This document shows, one piece after another, positions 1-6,461 of a stretch of DNA of 10,209 nucleotides. Position 1 is the stretch's first letter; the number at the start of each line of letters is the position of its first letter. Location: contig JBBTWG010000029.1 of the NCBI GenBank assembly GCA_038062935.1, forward strand, positions 1 to 10,209. The letters run 5' to 3'. The DNA is from JBBTWG01 sp038062935. Its GTDB lineage: Bacteria; Patescibacteriota; Gracilibacteria; UBA1369; UBA12463. The translations under genes and the position numbers were made by a program. The notes beneath the pieces were generated by a model, which saw nothing but the letters and a program-made list of their open reading frames with translations, did no database searches and was not told where the DNA came from.

Positions 1-2
1 CC

Positions 3-236
3 TGTATTTTTTGTAGCGAAAAAGGCTGCCGCATCTGCAAACACACCGGATTCATAGAATTCATGGGCGCCGGAATGGTGCACCCAAACGTCCTAAAAGC
101 CGGCGGCGTCGACAGCCAAGAATATCAAGGCTGGGCCTTCGGTTTCGGCCTCACAAGACTCGTAATGATGAAGTACGGCATCGACGATATTCGTCTCTTA
201 AGCTCAGGAGACTTACGATTTCTCAAGCAATTCTAA
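3..236 (+). CDS. pheS: Phenylalanyl-tRNA synthetase alpha subunit, C-terminal end (partial)
   Basis: Only the last 77 codons are present; the gene enters from the left edge and stops at TAA 234-236. PheS is the catalytic subunit of the (alpha-beta)2 enzyme that charges tRNA-Phe in the cytoplasm. The fragment contains the class II core: GMVHPNVL, then the motif 3 stretch GWAFGFGLTRLVMMKYGI, and the standard ending DLRFLKQF. Just before GMVHP there are four cysteines (CIFC, then GCRIC), spaced like a zinc knuckle. As far as I recall, this insertion occurs in many bacterial PheS proteins but not in E. coli, so it is a family variant rather than an oddity. pheT follows after 29 nt in the usual pheST order, so the two are almost certainly co-transcribed. 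Identification is secure; the upstream part cannot be judged. Confidence 0.95.
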   Translation, partial: CIFCSEKGCRICKHTGFIEFMGAGMVHPNVLKAGGVDSQEYQGWAFGFGLTRLVMMKYGIDDIRLLSSGDLRFLKQF

Positions 237-243
237 CTCCTAC

Positions 244-263
244 ATCCTAAATCCTAAATCCTA
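244..263 (+). repeat. Heptamer tandem repeat ATCCTAA in the pheS-pheT spacer
   Basis: Two perfect ATCCTAA units followed by a third, partial unit fill most of the 29-nt spacer and end 2 nt before the GTG start of pheT. The same 19 bases recur exactly in the pheT-PBP spacer (2682-2700). Because 7 is not a multiple of 3, successive TAA triplets fall in different frames, so the repeat can stop ribosomes arriving in more than one frame. Whether that is its role is inference. Confidence 0.85.
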
Positions 264-265
264 CC

Positions 266-2671
266 GTGCGCATCTCCCTCCAGTGGCTCTCAAAATTCGT
301 AAAAATTCCCGAAATTTCTGGGCAAGAAATTGCTAAAACTTTTACCGTACACACGGCAGAAGTTGAAGAAGCAATAGAAGAAGGAAAAATATTCGAAAAT
401 ATGGTGCTCGGAAAAGTGGTTTCAATGAAGCCACATCCGAATGCAGATAAACTAAAAATCGCACTGACCGACATCGGCTCACAAAAAGTCCAAATCGTCT
501 GTGGTGGAGTCAATCTCGCAGAAGGAATGATGGTCGCAGTCGCTCTCCCGGGAGCACGCGTAAAATGGCACGGAGAAGGCGAACTCATCACTCTGGAAAA
601 AACAGCAATTCGCGGAGAAGAAAGTTTCGGAATGATCTGCGCTGGAGAAGAAATAGGAATGCCCGCGGGGGGAGAGCACGAAATCATGAGCCTCAAAACA
701 AAAAAGACGCCAGGGACTCCGCTCGCAGAAGTTTTCAAAAAAAATGATGTTATTCTCGAAATCGACAACAAATCCCTCACGCACCGTCCCGATCTCTGGG
801 GACACTACGGCATCGCACGTGAATTTTCAGCCATTTTCAAAACCAAACTCAAGCCATACGAAAAGGGTGAAAAAATCGCCACGCTCGAAGATTTCGGCAA
901 TAAAAAAATTCTCACTATCGAAATACAAGACAAGAAAATCTGCCCACGATTTGCAGCATGCATCGTCACCAACGTCAAAATCCAGGAATCACCACAGTGG
1001 CTCAAACGTGATCTCCTAGCGGTAGGAATCAGACCAGTGAACAACGTTGTCGACGTCACCAACCATGTGATGATGGGTCTCGGACAACCGATGCACGCAT
1101 TCGATCGGAAAATTGTCGGCGATCATCTCATCGTGAAGTCCGCAGAAAAAAACGCGAAATTCGAAACGCTCGATCACAAAATCCGCACACTTTCTGACGA
1201 AGACGTCGTCGTCGCAAACCCAAAAGAAACGCTGAGTATCGCCGGAATCATGGGCGGGAAAAATTCAGAAATTAACAGCGAAACAACTGAAATCATCTTC
1301 GAAGCCGCAAACTGGAATCCGACACTCATTCGTCGTACATCCACACGTCACATGCTTCGCACTGACGCAGTGCAGAGATTCGAAAAATCGCTCGATCCAG
1401 CACTCGCAGAAATAGCTATTCGCCGCGCCTGCACACTCCTCAAACAAATTTGCCCATCGGCAAAAATCGAAGGTTCCCTCGTCGACATCAAGAATTATGA
1501 AGAAAAAACAACGCTTGTCGAAGTCGATATCGAACGAACTCAGCAAAAAATCGGCGCAAAAATTCCGGGAACAGAAATGGTCAAAATCCTGAAAAGCCTC
1601 CAATTCAAGGCGAAAAAGGAAGGCAAGAAACTCTTCATTGAAGTCCCTTCCTGGCGAGCCACGAAAGATGTCGCTATCACAGAAGATATCGGAGAAGAAA
1701 TCGCAAGAATGTATGGATACGCAAAATTACCCGTCATTCTCCCGGAACTCGCAATCGCACCGCCACGAGAAAACAAAGATCGCGCATTGAAACATCATGC
1801 ACGCGACATTCTCTCGCTCGGACTTGGGTTCACAGAAGTCTACAATTACTCTTTCTACAGCGAACGCGACCTCAAAAATGCGCTTCTCGCAGAGGAAACT
1901 CACCTCAAGCTCAAAAACTATCTCTCCGAAGATCAGACCCACATGCGCGTCTCGCTCGTCCCAAATCTCCTCAAAAACATCGCACAAAATCTCCGATTTT
2001 TCGAACAATTCAAAATCTACGAAATCGGTCACACGTACCAAGAAATAAAAGAATATTTTCCGAGCGAAGAGAAATGGATTTGCAGCGCAATCGTGAGCAA
2101 AGACGAAAATATTTTCTCCGAAGCGAAGGGAGTACTCGAAGCTTTCCTGGAGAAATTCGGCAGCCAGACATACGAAAAACGCGATGAAATGTCCTACTGT
2201 CCATACGCTCATCCAAAAAAATTCCTCGCCTACGAATACGAAAGCGCGAACGAATTCGCGCGAGTTTTCGAACTTCATCCAATCGTGAAGAAAAATTTCG
2301 GACTCGAAAAAGCAAACATCGCCATATTCGAAATCAATCTCAATAAACTCATTACCAATCGAAAAGAAGAACGAAGATACGAATCTATTCCCAAATTCCC
2401 AGGAATTGAAATTGACGTTTCAGTCCTCATCGACGACCAGAAAAAAATCAAAGACCTCGAGAAAGTGATGAACGTCAGCCCACTCATCAAAAAAATCCGA
2501 CTCTTCGACCTCTACAGTGGACCAAATATCGAATCAGGGAAAAAATCAGCAACCTTCAAAATTCTCCTCCAATCAGAAGAAAAAACCCTCACTGATGAAG
2601 AAATGAAAAAAGTCCAAACCGACATTTTCAAAAATCTCCAAGAAGCCGGAGGCACAATCAGAGGACTGTAG
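266..2671 (+). CDS. pheT: Phenylalanyl-tRNA synthetase beta subunit
   Basis: This 801-aa protein is the full usual length for bacterial PheT, the partner of PheS that binds tRNA-Phe and edits mischarged Tyr-tRNA. Domains in order: N-terminal segment; EMAP/OB-type tRNA-binding domain about 45-150 (PHPNADKLK, CGGVNLAEGM); B3/B4 editing core about 210-400, preceded by the conserved NKSLTHRPDLWGHYGIARE at about 168-186 and including PVNNVVDVTNHVM and GQPMHAFD; B5 about 410-485 (PSWRATKDV, EDIGEEIARMYGY); synthetase-like core about 490-700; and a C-terminal ferredoxin-fold anticodon-binding (FDX-ACB) domain about 705-801 (PKFPGIEIDVSVL). The start is GTG at 266, because MRISLQWL is the expected PheT N-terminus. 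No Shine-Dalgarno sequence is visible; the heptamer repeat occupies that place. The stop is TAG. It lies in an operon with pheS upstream and probably with the PBP gene 36 nt downstream. Confidence 0.97.
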   Translation: MRISLQWLSKFVKIPEISGQEIAKTFTVHTAEVEEAIEEGKIFENMVLGKVVSMKPHPNADKLKIALTDIGSQKVQIVCGGVNLAEGMMVAVALPGARVKWHGEGELITLEKTAIRGEESFGMICAGEEIGMPAGGEHEIMSLKTKKTPGTPLAEVFKKNDVILEIDNKSLTHRPDLWGHYGIAREFSAIFKTKLKPYEKGEKIATLEDFGNKKILTIEIQDKKICPRFAACIVTNVKIQESPQWLKRDLLAVGIRPVNNVVDVTNHVMMGLGQPMHAFDRKIVGDHLIVKSAEKNAKFETLDHKIRTLSDEDVVVANPKETLSIAGIMGGKNSEINSETTEIIFEAANWNPTLIRRTSTRHMLRTDAVQRFEKSLDPALAEIAIRRACTLLKQICPSAKIEGSLVDIKNYEEKTTLVEVDIERTQQKIGAKIPGTEMVKILKSLQFKAKKEGKKLFIEVPSWRATKDVAITEDIGEEIARMYGYAKLPVILPELAIAPPRENKDRALKHHARDILSLGLGFTEVYNYSFYSERDLKNALLAEETHLKLKNYLSEDQTHMRVSLVPNLLKNIAQNLRFFEQFKIYEIGHTYQEIKEYFPSEEKWICSAIVSKDENIFSEAKGVLEAFLEKFGSQTYEKRDEMSYCPYAHPKKFLAYEYESANEFARVFELHPIVKKNFGLEKANIAIFEINLNKLITNRKEERRYESIPKFPGIEIDVSVLIDDQKKIKDLEKVMNVSPLIKKIRLFDLYSGPNIESGKKSATFKILLQSEEKTLTDEEMKKVQTDIFKNLQEAGGTIRGL

Positions 2672-2681
2672 CCAGGCCTCA

Positions 2682-2700
2682 ATCCTAAATCCTAAATCCT
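2682..2700 (+). repeat. Second copy of the ATCCTAA heptamer repeat, pheT-PBP spacer
   Basis: ATCCTAA, ATCCTAA and ATCCT run head to tail and match 244-262 base for base. The repeat ends 7 nt before the ATG of the PBP gene and, as in the first copy, takes the place of a ribosome binding site. The flanks differ between the two copies (GCCAGGCCTCA before this one), so only the heptamer block is shared. Confidence 0.85.
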
Positions 2701-2707
2701 CCCGTCC

Positions 2708-5488
2708 ATGTCCCTCCACTCCGTCCTCGAAACCGGGAAAAAGAAATTCCTCAAGGGGAACGGTTTTGTCAAAAAACACATTCTGAGAGACGAACCATGG
2801 ACGATAAGAAAAGCGGTCACTCTCAGCTTCACAGTCCTCGCGACACTCTTCATCACATCCATATTTTTTTTCTTCGTCGCTGTCACAGTTTTTTCTATCG
2901 GACTCCCGGATATTGGAGACGTTGATAAAACCCCTATCTCTACAGAAATTCTTGATCGCAATGGAACTCCGCTCTACACGATCCACGGAGAAGAAAATAG
3001 AGAATACGTAGCGTACGAGAAAATTTCTCCAAACATAATCAACGCCACGATCTCTATCGAAGACAACGGATTTTGGACACATCACGGATTTGATTTTGGA
3101 GGCATTGCAAAAGCAGTCCTCAACAAAGTTTTCGGCATCGGCCAAGCGCGCGGCGGATCGACCATCACGCAGCAATACGCAAAAAACGCCTTTCTCACAA
3201 GAGAAAAAAGCGTCATCAGGAAAATTCGCGAACTCATCCTCGCAGTAAAAATTGAACAAAAATTCGACAAGAAAAAAATCCTCGAACTCTATCTCAACGA
3301 AATTCCATACGGAAATAACACCTATGGAATTCAGAAGGCTTCAGAAACGTATTTCGGGAAAAATGCCGCAGATCTCACGATCGGCGAGAGTGCAATTTTG
3401 GCTGCCATTCCACAATTACCAAGCTATTACAATCCCTACGGAAATCAGGGCCACTCAAGTCTCAACAGAAATTTTTCACCAGAAGAAATTGAAAAAAGAA
3501 ACATTCAGAAAGAGGCTGATCTCGAAGAAGACGAATACACACGAGGTCTTCTGGGAAAAACGGTCGCAATCGACGAAAAACAGAACGTCTATATAGCAGG
3601 TCGCACAGACAGTGTCCTGAAGCGCATGGAACAATTAGGATACATCACCAGTAAAGAAAAGGATGAAGCATGGAAAGAAACACAGACAATACAATTCAAA
3701 CCGTATCGTGATTCAGTGAGAGCACCGCACTTTGTTTTTTATGTAAAAGAATTACTCGAAAAAAAATACGGGAAAGAAGTCCTCGAAAATGGAGGCCTGA
3801 AAGTGTACACAACAATCGATTGGAAATTGCAGGAAGTTGCGGAAAAAACGATCCTTGAGCGCGGAGACGCAAACGAAAAAAATTACAAAGCAACTGATGC
3901 TGCCGCGCTTTTCATCGATCCACGCAACGGACAAATTCTCACAATGGTCGGCTCCAGAGATTATTTCAACGACGCTATCGCCGGAAAAGTAAACGTCACG
4001 ACACGTCCGAGACTCCCTGGATCGTCTTTCAAACCTTTCGTCTACGCTCAAGCATTTCTGAATCGCTACAGTCCGGCCACTGTTCTTTACGACACGCCAA
4101 CAAAAATCGGAACCACTGACAACCCACAAAATTACGATGGCAAATATTACGGCCCCATGTCGATGCGAAAAGCACTCCCCCAATCGAGAAATATTCCTGC
4201 TATCAAAGCCTACTGGATGGCAGGTGAACAAACAGGAATCATCAATCTCGTTCGTCAAATGGGCATCGAAGGACTCGATCTCAATCACGACTACGGGTAT
4301 CCACTCGCTATCGGAGCAGGAGAAGTAAAAATGACAGAAATGGTCACCGCCTACAGCGTCTTCGCCAACAATGGGAAAAAACCAACACTCAACCCCATTC
4401 TCAAAATTGAAAACTCCAGAGGCGAAGTCCTCGATGAATGGAAACAAGAAAAAATGCCAGAAATGCCACAAGTCCTCGATCCTCAAGTCGCCTATCTCAT
4501 CAACAACATTCTTTCGGACAACTCAGTGAAACTCAGCAATAGTCTCATTATTCCCGGCCACGACACTGCGACCAAAACAGGAACATCCACCAACACCACA
4601 AAATCCAAAGGAAATGCACTCCCTGTAGATCTGTGGGTTATGGGCTACACACCAGAAATCGTGGGAAGCGTCTGGGTCGGCAACGCAAAAGGTGATCCCA
4701 TGACCAACGGAGCCGATGGATCAACCGTATCAGCACCGATTTGGAAGACGATCATGACCGAAGCACTCAAAGAGAAACCAAACACGCCATTCTTGAAACC
4801 AGAGGGCATCCAAAGCGTCTCCGTCTCTTCCGCCACAGGTCTTCGACCAGGACCGAACACACCAAAAGACAAAATAAGCACAGAGCTTTTCGCCAGCTTC
4901 GCAGTCCCTACAGAAGTCGAAAACATTTTCTTTACCGAGAAAATTGATAAAAGAAATAATTTAAAAGCCAACGATTTCTGCCCTACAGAGGTTATCGAAG
5001 AACGAACTTTCCAAAATCACAAAGACCCAATCGACCCTTTCGGAAACTGGGTCAATGGCATCAAAGAGTGGTACAAAAACAAAGAAGATGGAGAGCTAGG
5101 AATTCCACCAACAGACGAATCACCTCTTTGCAAAGAAGAATTTGCAAAGAAAAAACCGGAAATACAGATCTTGAGCCCAGGAGCTGGCAGCATCATTACG
5201 GGAAATCAGATACCAGTACAGACTGAGATACAAAGTAAAAACGGCATCAAAAAAGTAGAATACTTCTTCGGAGATACTCCTCGCTTCGTCAGAAATTCAG
5301 CACCATTCGATGAAGGAACGATCAAGATTCCGAAATATATCAAGCCAGGAGAAGAGTACACCATCAAAGTCCGCATCACTGATCAATACGATTACACGAG
5401 AGAGTCATCCATAATGATTCGGCTCGCCAACCCACCTGAATCACCAGAAGATCCAAAAAGGACCCCTGCCGAAGCAGAGGTCCTTTGA
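2708..5488 (+). CDS. Class A penicillin-binding protein (PBP1A-like transglycosylase/transpeptidase) with Ig-like tail
   Basis: This 926-aa bifunctional murein synthase polymerises glycan strands from lipid II and cross-links peptides on the outer face of the membrane. A basic cytoplasmic N-terminus is followed by one membrane anchor at about 36-64. The GT51 domain, about 75-245, has the catalytic motif IEDNGFWTHHG (Glu118), GGSTITQQ at 149-156, RKIRE at 171-175 (second Glu, 175) and ILELYLNEIPYG. The transpeptidase domain, about 395-685, has SSFK with nucleophile Ser439, SRN at 493-495 and KTGT at 623-626, so both activities look intact. After about residue 700 comes a linker with two cysteines, then an Ig-like beta domain at about 816-906, which may bind wall or surface partners. 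The last ten residues (KRTPAEAEVL) are encoded by the terminator hairpin. The start ATG has no Shine-Dalgarno. It probably belongs to the pheST transcript. Confidence 0.95.
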   Translation: MSLHSVLETGKKKFLKGNGFVKKHILRDEPWTIRKAVTLSFTVLATLFITSIFFFFVAVTVFSIGLPDIGDVDKTPISTEILDRNGTPLYTIHGEENREYVAYEKISPNIINATISIEDNGFWTHHGFDFGGIAKAVLNKVFGIGQARGGSTITQQYAKNAFLTREKSVIRKIRELILAVKIEQKFDKKKILELYLNEIPYGNNTYGIQKASETYFGKNAADLTIGESAILAAIPQLPSYYNPYGNQGHSSLNRNFSPEEIEKRNIQKEADLEEDEYTRGLLGKTVAIDEKQNVYIAGRTDSVLKRMEQLGYITSKEKDEAWKETQTIQFKPYRDSVRAPHFVFYVKELLEKKYGKEVLENGGLKVYTTIDWKLQEVAEKTILERGDANEKNYKATDAAALFIDPRNGQILTMVGSRDYFNDAIAGKVNVTTRPRLPGSSFKPFVYAQAFLNRYSPATVLYDTPTKIGTTDNPQNYDGKYYGPMSMRKALPQSRNIPAIKAYWMAGEQTGIINLVRQMGIEGLDLNHDYGYPLAIGAGEVKMTEMVTAYSVFANNGKKPTLNPILKIENSRGEVLDEWKQEKMPEMPQVLDPQVAYLINNILSDNSVKLSNSLIIPGHDTATKTGTSTNTTKSKGNALPVDLWVMGYTPEIVGSVWVGNAKGDPMTNGADGSTVSAPIWKTIMTEALKEKPNTPFLKPEGIQSVSVSSATGLRPGPNTPKDKISTELFASFAVPTEVENIFFTEKIDKRNNLKANDFCPTEVIEERTFQNHKDPIDPFGNWVNGIKEWYKNKEDGELGIPPTDESPLCKEEFAKKKPEIQILSPGAGSIITGNQIPVQTEIQSKNGIKKVEYFFGDTPRFVRNSAPFDEGTIKIPKYIKPGEEYTIKVRITDQYDYTRESSIMIRLANPPESPEDPKRTPAEAEVL
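5457..5486 (-). terminator. Intrinsic terminator with UUCG tetraloop for the RRM gene, embedded in PBP codons
   Basis: The arms AAAGGACCCCTGC (5457-5469) and GCAGAGGTCCTTT (5474-5486) pair over 13 positions with one mismatch. Read on the minus strand, the loop is TTCG closed by C-G, the very stable C(UUCG)G tetraloop, and the stem runs straight into CCTTTTTGG, giving a five-U tract. That fits a rho-independent terminator for the minus-strand RRM gene, whose stop lies 24 nt upstream. The plus-strand version has only three T after the stem, so it would be a weaker terminator for the PBP transcript. The 3' arm ends on the first base of the PBP stop codon. Confidence 0.8.
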
Positions 5489-5509
5489 AGTTCGTAAAAG
5501 AAAAATCTC

Positions 5510-5872
5510 TTACCAGCTTGATCCGCCATTGTCGTCTCGTGGAGCACGATTGCCACCACCGAAACCACCACGACCACCAGCGCCACCGCCACGGTTGAAT
5601 CCTCCAGAACGCTGTGGGCGTTCTTCTTGAGGACGAGCTTCGTTGACGACGATCTGACGACCCTCGAATTCCTGACCGTTGAACATTTCAACAGCCTTTT
5701 GAGCTTCCTCTTCCGTAGACATTTCTACGAAACCGAAACCCTTCGAGCGACCCGTCATTTTATCGACGATCACGAAAGCAGACTCTACAGTTCCCGCTTG
5801 GGAGAAGAGTTCTTTGAGAGTTTCCTGGGTTGTGCCCCAAGAGAGACTCCCGACAAAAAGTTTTTTTGCCAT
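5510..5872 (-). CDS. RRM-type RNA-binding protein with glycine/arginine-rich tail
   Basis: This is a 120-aa protein with a single RNA recognition motif and a low-complexity tail. It carries RNP2 LFVGSL at 5-10 and RNP1 KGFGFVEM at 44-51, so the aromatic residues that stack on RNA bases (Phe6, Phe46, Phe48) are present. Residues 89-120 are Gly-rich with RGG/RGGF repeats and end in Trp. The build matches the bacterial and cyanobacterial Rbp family and eukaryotic glycine-rich RNA-binding proteins. In cyanobacteria such proteins are cold-induced and bind mRNA; here an RNA-chaperone or mRNA-binding role is inference. It is monocistronic, with its own promoter (5956-5984), a 5' UTR of about 77 nt with a hairpin against the start codon, and a UUCG-loop terminator. 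The start MAKKLFVG is the family N-terminus, so ATG 5872 is secure. Confidence 0.93.
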   Translation of the reverse strand: MAKKLFVGSLSWGTTQETLKELFSQAGTVESAFVIVDKMTGRSKGFGFVEMSTEEEAQKAVEMFNGQEFEGRQIVVNEARPQEERPQRSGGFNRGGGAGGRGGFGGGNRAPRDDNGGSSW

Positions 5873-5875
5873 AAA

Positions 5876-5914
5876 GAAGATAGAAAAATAAAGAAATAAT
5901 GCCGATCTATCTTC
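5876..5914 (-). promoter_or_regulatory. 5'-UTR hairpin next to the RRM start codon
   Basis: A perfect 9-bp inverted repeat, GAAGATAGA (5876-5884) and TCTATCTTC (5906-5914), encloses a 21-nt AT-rich loop. In the minus-strand mRNA the stem ends 3 nt before the AUG. An AAGG sequence (5915-5918) lies directly against the 5' foot of the stem. If the stem forms, this SD-like sequence would sit beside the AUG, although it is over 40 nt away linearly. The inverted repeat is seen directly; a role in temperature-dependent or autoregulated translation is inference. Confidence 0.55.
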
Positions 5915-5955
5915 CCTTGCAAAAAGCGCGAAAAAAATAGAAACGTACGGACACC

Positions 5956-5984
5956 ACTATACAGACGAAAATTAAAAGCGTCAA
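5956..5984 (-). promoter_or_regulatory. Sigma70-type promoter for the RRM gene
   Basis: Read on the minus strand: -35 TTGACG (5984-5979), a spacer of exactly 17 nt, and -10 TATAGT (5961-5956). Five of six bases match the consensus in each box. The predicted transcription start is near 5949, leaving a leader of about 77 nt before ATG 5872. Confidence 0.65.
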
Positions 5985-6107
5985 CGGCTTTTCGAAGCGG
6001 AAAAGAGAAGCACCTCTCCCTGCAAAATAAAAAGCTTTTTTGAAAGAATAAGGCTTCAAAAATTGAATATAAGCAGCAATTTTCCACCGCAGCTTGAAAA
6101 AACAATG

Positions 6108-6128
6108 CAAAGCTAAACCAAAGCTAAA
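6108..6128 (+). repeat. Phased direct repeat CAAAGCTAAA
   Basis: Two exact copies of CAAAGCTAAA (6108-6117 and 6119-6128) are separated by one base, so they repeat every 11 bp, about one DNA turn. The core AAAGCT recurs in the palindrome at 6154-6168. This could be an activator or repressor site cluster upstream of the 6166-6194 promoter; no regulator can be named. The rest of 5985-6107 is AT-rich, with an AAAAAGCTTTTT palindrome at 6029-6040 and no credible gene. Confidence 0.5.
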
Positions 6129-6153
6129 AATAAACCGAAAAATCAAACCACTC

Positions 6154-6168
6154 AAAGCTGTCAGCTTT
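6154..6168. promoter_or_regulatory. Operator-like palindrome AAAGCTG-T-CAGCTTT over a -35 box
   Basis: Seven bases on each side are perfectly complementary around a single central T. The last three bases are the first three of the -35 hexamer TTTACT, so a protein bound here would compete with RNA polymerase at the zinc-ribbon promoter. This is the classic geometry of a repressor site. No cognate regulator is visible in the window. Confidence 0.5.
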
Positions 6169-6194
6169 ACTTTTCTTCAAATTAACGCTATAAT
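6166..6194 (+). promoter_or_regulatory. Sigma70-type promoter for the zinc ribbon / O-antigen ligase / rdgB operon
   Basis: -35 TTTACT (6166-6171), a 17-nt spacer and a perfect -10 TATAAT (6189-6194). The expected start is at about 6201, giving a 47-nt leader before ATG 6248. It is the only strong plus-strand promoter I see before the three-gene run 6248-8860, so it probably drives all three genes. Confidence 0.75.
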
Positions 6195-6200
6195 ATATCT

Positions 6201-6224
6201 AGAAGTTACCGAAAGGCAGCTTCT
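6201..6224 (+). promoter_or_regulatory. 5'-terminal mRNA hairpin with GAAA tetraloop
   Basis: The arms AGAAGTTACC and GGCAGCTTCT pair over ten positions (eight Watson-Crick, one G-U, one A-C mismatch) around a GAAA loop of the GNRA type. It begins at the predicted +1 base. Stem-loops at the extreme 5' end, as in E. coli ompA, protect mRNA from decay; that role here is inference. Confidence 0.5.
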
Positions 6225-6247
6225 GATAAATCTTAACCAATACAGTC

Positions 6248-6421
6248 ATGCAACACATGTGTATGAAATGTAGCCGCGCAGCAGGCATGAAAGAAAAGGT
6301 CGTTCGAGAAATGGTCGACGTCGAATACGTCACCATGAAGAACGGTCGCCGAGCCGCAAAAGGAAAATGCGGAGTCTGCGGGTCCGGAATGTACAAAATC
6401 GTTCCAAAAGAACAAAACTAG
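6248..6421 (+). CDS. Small zinc-ribbon protein, DUF5679-like
   Basis: This 57-aa ORF runs from ATG 6248 to TAG 6419-6421. It has two CxxC knuckles, C5-M-K-C8 and C41-G-V-C44, the usual four-cysteine zinc ribbon. The stretch VTMKNGRRAAKGKCGVCG closely resembles the VTxKNGRPAxKGxCPVCG core of the DUF5679 family, small proteins common in Patescibacteria and actinobacteria whose function is unknown. The family normally runs straight from the first knuckle into the core; here residues 12-23 (AGMKEKVVREMV) make this linker slightly longer. ATG 6257 (Met4) would also give a full domain, and neither start has a Shine-Dalgarno site. It lies 47 nt after a strong promoter and is first gene of an operon with the membrane protein 40 nt downstream. 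A nucleic-acid or protein-binding role is possible but not shown. Confidence 0.85.
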   Translation: MQHMCMKCSRAAGMKEKVVREMVDVEYVTMKNGRRAAKGKCGVCGSGMYKIVPKEQN

Positions 6422-6461
6422 TAATAAAGAAAAAGGGCGCCTTCATGGTATCCTATGATCC

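Noticed and set aside
244..263. CRISPR or telomere-like array
   Set aside because: Only two and a half 7-nt units, no spacers and no Cas genes; the likeness to CCCTAAA telomere repeats is superficial.
1727..2278. 183-codon minus-strand frame inside pheT
   Set aside because: Its Phe/Glu/Cys-rich composition is what the complement of pheT codons gives; pheT is certain here.
5486..5488. UGA recoded as glycine (Gracilibacteria/Absconditabacteria code)
   Set aside because: TGA ends the PBP gene exactly at a terminator hairpin and ends the Wzy-like gene in an ATGA overlap; no in-frame TGA occurs inside any identified gene.
6029..6040. AAAAAGCTTTTT palindrome as a terminator
   Set aside because: It is AT-rich with no loop-forming stem of useful strength and lies between two divergent promoters where no transcript should end.
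5785..6155. Minus-strand open frames of 82-106 codons across the divergent intergenic region
   Set aside because: They are rich in Phe, Arg and Cys, show no family motif, overlap the RRM start and its promoter, and look like chance frames in AT-rich DNA.
6449..6461. Separate promoter (TATCCT / TATGAT) directly before the Wzy-like gene
   Set aside because: TATGAT ends 3 nt from the ATG, too close for transcription to begin before it, and neither box has a -35 at the right distance.
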